10,780 nucleotides of DNA from Burkholderiales bacterium. Its GTDB lineage: Bacteria; Pseudomonadota; Gammaproteobacteria; Burkholderiales; Burkholderiaceae_C. The position numbers were made by a program, and so were the translations under genes. The stretch is taken from positions 1-10,780 of the forward strand of contig CANHBY010000011.1 of the NCBI GenBank assembly GCA_947458895.1, read 5' to 3'. Below are positions 6,800-10,780 of this stretch, in pieces. The notes below the pieces were generated by a model. That model saw only the letters and a list, made by a program, of their open reading frames with translations. It searched no databases and was not told where the DNA came from. Position 1 is the stretch's first letter. The number at the start of each line of letters is the position of its first letter.

Positions 6800-6822
6800 T
6801 ACAATGAGTCTTCCTACGGAGA
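6800..6822 (+). promoter_or_regulatory. possible -10 box and ribosome binding site for tldD
   Basis: TACAAT at 6800-6805 matches five of six -10 positions; no good -35 was found at 16-18 bases upstream. GGAGA at 6818-6822 lies 7 bases before the tldD ATG and is a good Shine-Dalgarno sequence. The remainder of the gap between the MITE-like element and this site (6743-6799) shows nothing recognisable. Confidence 0.4.
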
Positions 6823-6829
6823 CCCACCC

Positions 6830-8302
6830 ATGATTTCTCGTGAGCCCACCATCGAACGTCTGGCTGTTGCGCGTGCTCTGTTGCTAGAGCCCTTTGGCCT
6901 GACAGATGCCGCCCTGGCCAAGGCGTTGCGAACCATTGCCGCCCATCAGATCGACGATGCCGATCTTTACTTTCAACACACCCGCAGCGAAGGCTGGAGC
7001 CTGGAAGAAGGCATCGTCAAAAGCGGTAGCTTTGGCATTGACCAAGGCGTGGGCGTGCGGGCCATTGCGGGAGAGAAAACCGCCTTCGCTTATTCAGACG
7101 ATATTTCTGAAGCGGCCCTTCTGGATGCCGCGCGCACGGTGCGCACCATCGCTGCGGCAGGCCAAAGCAAGAAGGTCAAAATCGGCGCGCCTCGTGTGGG
7201 CTCGAGCCGGCTGCTGTATGGCCAGACCGATCCTATTTCCACCTTGAACAGCACGCAAAAGGTGGCTCTGTTGGAAAAGGTTGAGCGCCTGGCGCGCGCG
7301 AAAGATCCGCGCATCAAACAAGTCATGGCAGGCTTGGCCAGTGAGTACGACGTGGTGCTGGTGGCGCGTGCGGATGGCACGCTGGCTGCCGATGTGCGCC
7401 CCTTGGTGCGACTGAGCTTGACCGTACAGGCTGAGCAAACCTTGGGTGGCGAGGTGCGCCGTGAGTCGGGCACGGGCGGTGGTGGTGGCCGATTCGGCTT
7501 GGACTACTTCACCGATGAAGTGATTGAGGACTATGTGCAGGCGGCAGTGAAGGCTGCCTTGACCAACCTGGCGTCTCGTCCAGCCAAGGCGGGTGAGATG
7601 ACTGTGGTGCTGGGCCCAGGCTGGCCTGGGGTGCTGTTGCATGAGGCGATTGGCCACGGCCTGGAGGGCGACTTCAATCGCAAGGGGTCGAGCGCCTTCA
7701 GTGGCCGCATTGGCCAGCGTGTGGCCGCCAAGGGCGTGACTGTGCTCGACGACGGCACACTGCCTGACCGCAGAGGCTCACTCAATGTGGATGACGAAGG
7801 CAACCCCACGCAAGCCAATGTGCTGATCGAAGATGGCATCTTGAAGGGTTACATCCAGGACAGCATGAACGCGCGTTTGATGGGTGTGGCGCCCACCGGC
7901 AATGGCCGGCGTGAAAGCTATGCCGCGCTGCCCATGCCGCGCATGACCAACACCTACATGTTGGGTGGGCAGCACACGCCCGAGGAGATCATCTCCAGCA
8001 TCAAGCGCGGCGTTTATGCCACCAACTTTGGTGGCGGCCAGGTGGACATCACCAGCGGTAAGTTTGTGTTCTCGGCCAGCGAGGCCTTCTGGGTGGAAAA
8101 CGGCAAAGTGCAGTACCCCATCAAAGGCGCCACCCTGATCGGCAATGGCCCGGACGCCCTCACACTGGTGAGCATGATCGGCAACGATATGCAGATGGAC
8201 ACCGGTGTGGGCGTGTGTGGCAAAGACGGCCAAAGTGTGCCGGTGGGCGTGGGGCAGCCCACCCTGCGCATCGACAAAATGACGGTGGGGGGCACGGCCT
8301 GA
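6830..8302 (+). CDS. tldD: metalloprotease TldD
   Basis: A 490-residue member of the TldD/PmbA (TldE) family. TldD is the catalytic half of a cytosolic heterodimeric zinc protease that processes small peptides such as microcin B17 precursor and CcdA in E. coli. The zinc motif HEAIGH is at 271-276 (His271, Glu272, His276) in the context WPGVLLHEAIGHGLEGDF. The family's glycine-rich GTGGGGGRFG loop is at 215-224, the GVTVLDDGTLPDRRGS segment at 302-317 and the C-terminal TLIGNGPDAL near 435-444. Length is normal for TldD (about 480). The GGAGA ribosome binding site supports the ATG. Its partner PmbA/TldE is not in this window, as is common, since the two genes are often unlinked. The DAHP synthase leader begins 33 bases after the stop. 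Confidence 0.97.
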   Translation: MISREPTIERLAVARALLLEPFGLTDAALAKALRTIAAHQIDDADLYFQHTRSEGWSLEEGIVKSGSFGIDQGVGVRAIAGEKTAFAYSDDISEAALLDAARTVRTIAAAGQSKKVKIGAPRVGSSRLLYGQTDPISTLNSTQKVALLEKVERLARAKDPRIKQVMAGLASEYDVVLVARADGTLAADVRPLVRLSLTVQAEQTLGGEVRRESGTGGGGGRFGLDYFTDEVIEDYVQAAVKAALTNLASRPAKAGEMTVVLGPGWPGVLLHEAIGHGLEGDFNRKGSSAFSGRIGQRVAAKGVTVLDDGTLPDRRGSLNVDDEGNPTQANVLIEDGILKGYIQDSMNARLMGVAPTGNGRRESYAALPMPRMTNTYMLGGQHTPEEIISSIKRGVYATNFGGGQVDITSGKFVFSASEAFWVENGKVQYPIKGATLIGNGPDALTLVSMIGNDMQMDTGVGVCGKDGQSVPVGVGQPTLRIDKMTVGGTA

Positions 8303-8320
8303 GGCCTGCATTCGCGGCCG

Positions 8321-8329
8321 TGCTACATT
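8321..8329 (+). promoter_or_regulatory. extended -10 promoter of the aromatic leader peptide
   Basis: TGC at 8321-8323 directly followed by TACATT at 8324-8329 forms an extended -10 (TGn plus a hexamer matching four of six). No good -35 is present, which an extended -10 can tolerate. The usual 6-7 base distance puts the transcription start at about 8336, the A of the leader ATG. The site is 19 bases after the tldD stop codon. Confidence 0.45.
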
Positions 8330-8335
8330 GCTGAC

Positions 8336-8407
8336 ATGAATAGCCTGCGTTATTCCTTTGCTTATTTTTGGTTTTCTCACTGCATCGGCGGTCGAGAGGT
8401 GACCTGA
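8336..8407 (+). CDS. aromatic amino acid leader peptide of the DAHP synthase attenuator
   Basis: A 23-codon ORF starting at ATG 8336 and ending at TGA 8405-8407. Residues 6-13 read YSFAYFWF: three Phe, two Tyr and one Trp in eight residues, coded at 8351-8374. Such clustering of the end products of the downstream pathway is the mark of an attenuation leader peptide. The last third of the ORF (8387-8399) doubles as an RNA arm that can pair with the 5' arm of the following terminator. No Shine-Dalgarno sequence is visible before the ATG; the extended -10 just upstream suggests a leaderless message. The peptide itself is not expected to have a function after translation. Confidence 0.85.
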   Translation: MNSLRYSFAYFWFSHCIGGREVT

Positions 8408-8447
8408 CACAAGCAACTGAACAAGGCCCCACCCCTCTCAAACCGCC
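8387..8447 (+). promoter_or_regulatory. antiterminator pairing of the DAHP synthase attenuator
   Basis: GGCGGT (8387-8392) and GAGAGG (8394-8399) at the end of the leader ORF are exact complements of ACCGCC (8442-8447) and CCTCTC (8434-8439). This gives 12 base pairs with a small 1x2 internal loop. The structure uses the same bases as the 5' arm of the terminator, so the two are mutually exclusive. A ribosome stalled on the aromatic codons (8351-8374) would leave these bases free and favour readthrough. A ribosome reaching the stop codon would cover 8387-8399 and favour termination. A small competing hairpin, GGTC (8390-8393) with GACC (8401-8404), could be the pause structure. Confidence 0.75.
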
Positions 8448-8472
8448 CCGGAGACTTCCCAGGCGGTTTTTT
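8440..8472 (+). terminator. attenuator (intrinsic terminator) before the DAHP synthase gene
   Basis: AAACCGCC at 8440-8447 pairs with GGCGGTTT at 8462-8469 around a 14-base loop, and the T run spans 8467-8472. The loop can add a short inner stem (GGA/TCC). The terminator ends 26 bases before the DAHP synthase ATG, so it must regulate that gene rather than end tldD alone. Confidence 0.82.
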
Positions 8473-8498
8473 CATGTCTGTCTCACCAGGAGCTTTTC

Positions 8499-9620
8499 AT
8501 GCCGAACAAAACCCCTCACGCCAGCGAAGGTTGGCATGCAAGCGCTGAAAAAACCAGCCGAACCGACGATGAAAGGATCGAGAACGTGACCCCGCTGCCA
8601 CCGCCCGAGCACCTGATTCGTTTCTTCCCTATCGCGGGCACGCCGGTGGAAGGCTTGGTGGCCGACACCCGCAAGCGCATCCGCCAAATCATGAAGGGCC
8701 AGGATGATCGGCTGCTGGTGATCATGGGGCCTTGCTCGATTCATGACCCGGCCGCCGCGCTGGAATACGCCCACAAACTCAAAGCGCAACGTGATCGTTA
8801 TCAAGACTCGCTGGAAATCGTGATGCGGGTGTATTTCGAGAAGCCCCGCACCACGGTCGGCTGGAAGGGCTTGATCAATGACCCCTACCTTGATGAGAGC
8901 TACCGCATCGACGAAGGCTTGCGCATGGGCCGCCAGTTGCTGCTGGAGATCAACCGCCTGGGGATGCCCGCCGGCAGCGAGTTCTTGGATGTGATTTCAC
9001 CCCAGTATCTGGGTGATTTGATTGCCTGGGGTGCCATTGGCGCACGCACCACCGAGAGCCAGGTGCACCGCGAGTTGTCTTCAGGCTTGTCGGCTCCGAT
9101 AGGCTTCAAAAACGGCACCGATGGCAACATTCGCATTGCCACCGATGCCATTCAGGCCGCTGCTCGGCCGCACCACTTTTTGTCGGTACACAAGAACGGC
9201 CAGGTGGCGATTGTGGAGACCAAGGGCAACCCAGATTGCCACGTGATTTTGCGTGGTGGCAAGACGCCCAACTACGACGCTGGCCATGTGGAATCGGCCT
9301 GCAAAGACCTGGAGGCCGCTAAGCTGCCGCCGACCTTGATGGTCGATTTTTCGCACGCAAACAGTAGCAAGCAGCACGAGAAACAAATCGATGTGGCGCG
9401 CGATGTGGCGGGCCAGCTCAGCGCGGGCAGCCGCCGAATTTTTGGCGTGATGGTGGAGAGCCACCTGAAAGCCGGTGCGCAGAAGTTCAGCGCCGGCAAG
9501 GACGACCCCTGTCAGCTGGTTTATGGCCAGAGCATCACCGATGCCTGTCTTGGCTGGGACGACTCGGAGACCGTGCTCAAGGTGCTGAGTGACGCGGTGA
9601 AGGCTCGGCGAAAGGGCTGA
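8499..9620 (+). CDS. aroG: 3-deoxy-7-phosphoheptulonate (DAHP) synthase, class I AroF/G/H type
   Basis: A 373-residue enzyme joining phosphoenolpyruvate and erythrose 4-phosphate, the first step of the shikimate pathway. Against E. coli AroG most active-site residues align with a constant offset of 18. Metal ligand Cys79 lies in GPCSIHD, with His286 in DFSHANSSK and Glu320 in VMVESH; the fourth ligand Asp348 is in SITDACLGWDD. Substrate contacts are Arg110, Lys115, Lys204 in GFKNGTDG and Arg252 in LRGGK. The N-terminus is longer by about 18 polar residues. The sequence is nearer to AroG than AroF in the C-terminal half; which amino acid inhibits it cannot be read reliably. AGGAG at 8488-8492 lies 6 bases before the ATG. 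Expression is probably set by the leader peptide attenuator directly upstream. Confidence 0.95.
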   Translation: MPNKTPHASEGWHASAEKTSRTDDERIENVTPLPPPEHLIRFFPIAGTPVEGLVADTRKRIRQIMKGQDDRLLVIMGPCSIHDPAAALEYAHKLKAQRDRYQDSLEIVMRVYFEKPRTTVGWKGLINDPYLDESYRIDEGLRMGRQLLLEINRLGMPAGSEFLDVISPQYLGDLIAWGAIGARTTESQVHRELSSGLSAPIGFKNGTDGNIRIATDAIQAAARPHHFLSVHKNGQVAIVETKGNPDCHVILRGGKTPNYDAGHVESACKDLEAAKLPPTLMVDFSHANSSKQHEKQIDVARDVAGQLSAGSRRIFGVMVESHLKAGAQKFSAGKDDPCQLVYGQSITDACLGWDDSETVLKVLSDAVKARRKG

Positions 9621-9627
9621 GGAGGTT

Positions 9628-9668
9628 TTCGCGAATGGCGCAGGCTTCGTGCCTGCGCGGTCCGCGAA
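9628..9668. terminator. nested stem-loop between convergent aroG and the adenosyltransferase gene
   Basis: GCGCAGGC (9638-9645) and GCCTGCGC (9651-9658) form a perfect 8-bp stem with loop TTCGT. An outer stem TTCGCG (9628-9633) with CGCGAA (9663-9668) encloses it across a 4x4 internal loop. It lies 7 bases after the aroG stop and 18 bases from the end of the convergent gene. There is no T run on either strand, so it is either a weak bidirectional terminator or a 3'-end stabiliser. Confidence 0.5.
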
Positions 9669-9686
9669 GGTAATGTGCGCCGAGCG

Positions 9687-10262
9687 TCAGCCGCCCTCGC
9701 GCGCGAGACGCTCGCTTTGCCAATAAACATCATCGCCACCCAGCCCATCGAGATTGGCGCGGTTGAGGATTCGTGCGAGCACGAACAAAAGGTCGCTCAG
9801 CCGATTGAGGTATTTTTGGGGTGCTGGCCGCAGGCTCTCAATGTGGCTCAGGTGCACCACAGCACGCTCAGCGCGGCGAGCGATGGCACGGCTGACATGG
9901 GTCAGTGCGGCGCTGCGGGTGCCTGCGGGAAGAATGAACTCGGCCAAGGGGGGCAGGCGGCTGTTGTAGTCAGCCAGGGCCTGATCGAGGTGCAACAGGG
10001 CATCATCCTTGAGTAACTCAAAGCCAGGGACCGCCAGCTCACCCCCAAGGTTGAAGAGCTCATGTTGAATGCGCACCAGCACAGCCCTTACCTCATCAGG
10101 CAGGGGCTCGGCCAGCACCACGCCCAGGCTGGAATTGAGTTCGTCCACATCGCCCATGGCCTCAACGCGCAGGTGGTCCTTGGGTACGCGAGAGCCGTCG
10201 CCGAGGCCGGTGGTGCCGTCGTCTCCGGTGCGGGTGGCAATTTGGGTGAGTCGTTGGCCCAT
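9687..10262 (-). CDS. PduO-type ATP:cob(I)alamin adenosyltransferase
   Basis: A 191-residue cytosolic enzyme that transfers the adenosyl group of ATP to cob(I)alamin to make coenzyme B12. The PduO-type ATP-binding N-terminus TRTGDDGTTGLGDGSRV is at 10-26. It is followed by the GDVDELNSSLG helix at 37-47, FILPAGTRSAA at 109-119, the RAIARRAERAV helix at 125-135 and KYLNRLSDLLFVLAR at 150-164, which contains the Asn/Arg-Leu-Ser-Asp active-site segment. It is not of the BtuR/CobA type. Length is typical (about 185-190). The ATG at 10262 has a weak GGA-containing ribosome binding site. No cobalamin riboswitch was recognised in the 128-base spacer to glcF, and glcF lies upstream in the same direction. 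Confidence 0.94.
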   Translation of the reverse strand: MGQRLTQIATRTGDDGTTGLGDGSRVPKDHLRVEAMGDVDELNSSLGVVLAEPLPDEVRAVLVRIQHELFNLGGELAVPGFELLKDDALLHLDQALADYNSRLPPLAEFILPAGTRSAALTHVSRAIARRAERAVVHLSHIESLRPAPQKYLNRLSDLLFVLARILNRANLDGLGGDDVYWQSERLAREGG

Positions 10263-10337
10263 GGGGTCCGTGTCCTATGAGGTGGGGGGTGGCGCGCGCC
10301 TGACCCAACAGGTGTGAATCGACACGCACAAAAAGTC

Positions 10338-10367
10338 AGTATGCATCAGTGGCCGAGGGCTGGGCAA
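10338..10367 (-). promoter_or_regulatory. possible promoter for the adenosyltransferase gene
   Basis: On the minus strand TTGCCC (plus 10362-10367) and CATACT (plus 10338-10343) lie 18 bases apart in the glcF-adenosyltransferase spacer and each matches four of six consensus positions. This is weak evidence; cotranscription from glcF is equally possible. Confidence 0.22.
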
Positions 10368-10390
10368 AACATGACCCCCGGCATCTGATC

Positions 10391-10780
10391 TCACTGGTTT
10401 AGCGCTTCATCCAAGACCTCGACCCAATGTTTCACAGCCACTGCTGTGCCAGTTTGTAGATGTTGAATGCAACCGATGTTGGCCGACACGATGGTGTGCG
10501 GCTGCAGGGGCTCCAGGTGGCTGAGTTTGCGGTCGCGCAGTTCGTTGGCCAACTCGGGCTGCAACACTGAGTAGGTGCCTGCGGAGCCGCAGCACAGGTG
10601 GCTTTCGCTGCTGGCGAGGTGCACTTCCCAGCCCAGATCGCCAAGGCCTGCTTCCACATCACCACGGCGTTTTTGGCCGTGTTGGAGGGTGCAGGGAGGG
10701 TGGTAGGCCAGACGCTGGCCGGTGGGGGCTTTGATGCGTTCACGCAGGAGGGGCACGAGGCTTGGCAGCAATTCACTCAG
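10391..10780 (-). CDS. glcF: glycolate oxidase iron-sulfur subunit GlcF, C-terminal part (5' end outside window)
   Basis: The reverse strand is open from the window edge to TGA at 10391-10393, giving about 129 residues of a protein normally near 405-410. What is present is the end of the first and the whole of the second cysteine-rich (CCG) domain. It includes LAYHPPCTLQHGQ, the CCGSAGTYSVLQPELA core with its paired cysteines, and a final NIGCIQHLQ cysteine motif. With GlcD and GlcE, GlcF forms the membrane-associated glycolate dehydrogenase that passes electrons from glycolate to the respiratory chain. The N-terminal 4Fe-4S ferredoxin motifs lie outside. Related CCG-domain proteins such as LutA/GlpC are possible, but the CTLQHGQ and CCGSAGTYS forms fit GlcF best. 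Confidence 0.9.
   Translation of the reverse strand: MSELLPSLVPLLRERIKAPTGQRLAYHPPCTLQHGQKRRGDVEAGLGDLGWEVHLASSESHLCCGSAGTYSVLQPELANELRDRKLSHLEPLQPHTIVSANIGCIQHLQTGTAVAVKHWVEVLDEALNQ

Noticed and set aside
6310..6807. Plus-strand open frame running from rsmI through the 166-bp element
   Set aside because: It is out of frame with rsmI and its composition is that of a frame shadow; the element shows palindromic rather than coding structure.
7778..8416. Minus-strand open frame of 212 codons over the end of tldD and the leader region
   Set aside because: It is antisense to conserved tldD sequence and runs across the leader peptide and promoter; its histidine- and alanine-rich translation resembles no known family.
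10291..10300. GGCGCGCGCC palindrome
   Set aside because: A 10-base self-complementary GC run is expected by chance in DNA of this composition and has no supporting context.
10263..10390. Cobalamin riboswitch upstream of the adenosyltransferase
   Set aside because: The 128-base spacer is too short for the full aptamer and I see no B12-box-like sequence.

Overview
The window is ordinary GC-rich chromosomal DNA from a betaproteobacterium, most likely Burkholderiales and probably the Comamonadaceae. This is inferred from protein resemblance and gene order; no rRNA gene or other direct taxonomic marker is present. Coding density is high and no gap without a gene exceeds about 255 bases. No tRNA, rRNA, CRISPR array, phage gene or transposase gene was seen.

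Layout. Bases 1-583 (minus) are the start of a YggS-type PLP-binding protein, divergent from the type IV pilus retraction ATPases pilT (688-1731) and pilU (1826-2962). A beta-hydroxyacid dehydrogenase (3039-3965) follows and meets, tail to tail, a minus-strand envelope/replication cluster: a dual-BON lipoprotein of the DolP/YraP type (3978-4637), a DiaA-type SIS protein (4634-5191) and a YraN nuclease-fold protein (5294-5674). The 16S rRNA methyltransferase rsmI (5667-6575) diverges from yraN, and their start regions overlap. This is the familiar rsmI-(lpoA)-yraN-diaA-dolP neighbourhood of Gammaproteobacteria without lpoA. Next come a 166-bp palindromic MITE-like element (6577-6742), the TldD protease (6830-8302), a DAHP synthase (8499-9620), a PduO-type cobalamin adenosyltransferase (minus, 9687-10262) and the 3' part of glcF (minus, 10391-10780).

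The most interesting regulatory structure is the 196-base gap before the DAHP synthase. It holds a 23-codon leader peptide with six aromatic residues in an eight-residue run (YSFAYFWF). An intrinsic terminator (stem AAACCGCC/GGCGGTTT plus a T run) follows, together with an alternative 12-bp antiterminator pairing between the end of the leader ORF and the 5' arm of the terminator. This is a complete ribosome-mediated attenuator for the first step of aromatic amino acid synthesis. An extended -10 element (TGCTACATT) sits so that transcription could begin at or next to the leader AUG, suggesting a leaderless leader-peptide transcript.

Second in interest is the element just after rsmI. It has 25-bp terminal inverted repeats with one mismatch, TA at both outer edges within CTAG, partly complementary interior arms and no ORF, as expected of a non-autonomous TA-targeting (IS630/mariner-like) MITE. 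Third, the DiaA-type protein has lost the usual GNGxS and STSG phosphosugar-binding signatures of the SIS fold, which points to a non-enzymatic role.
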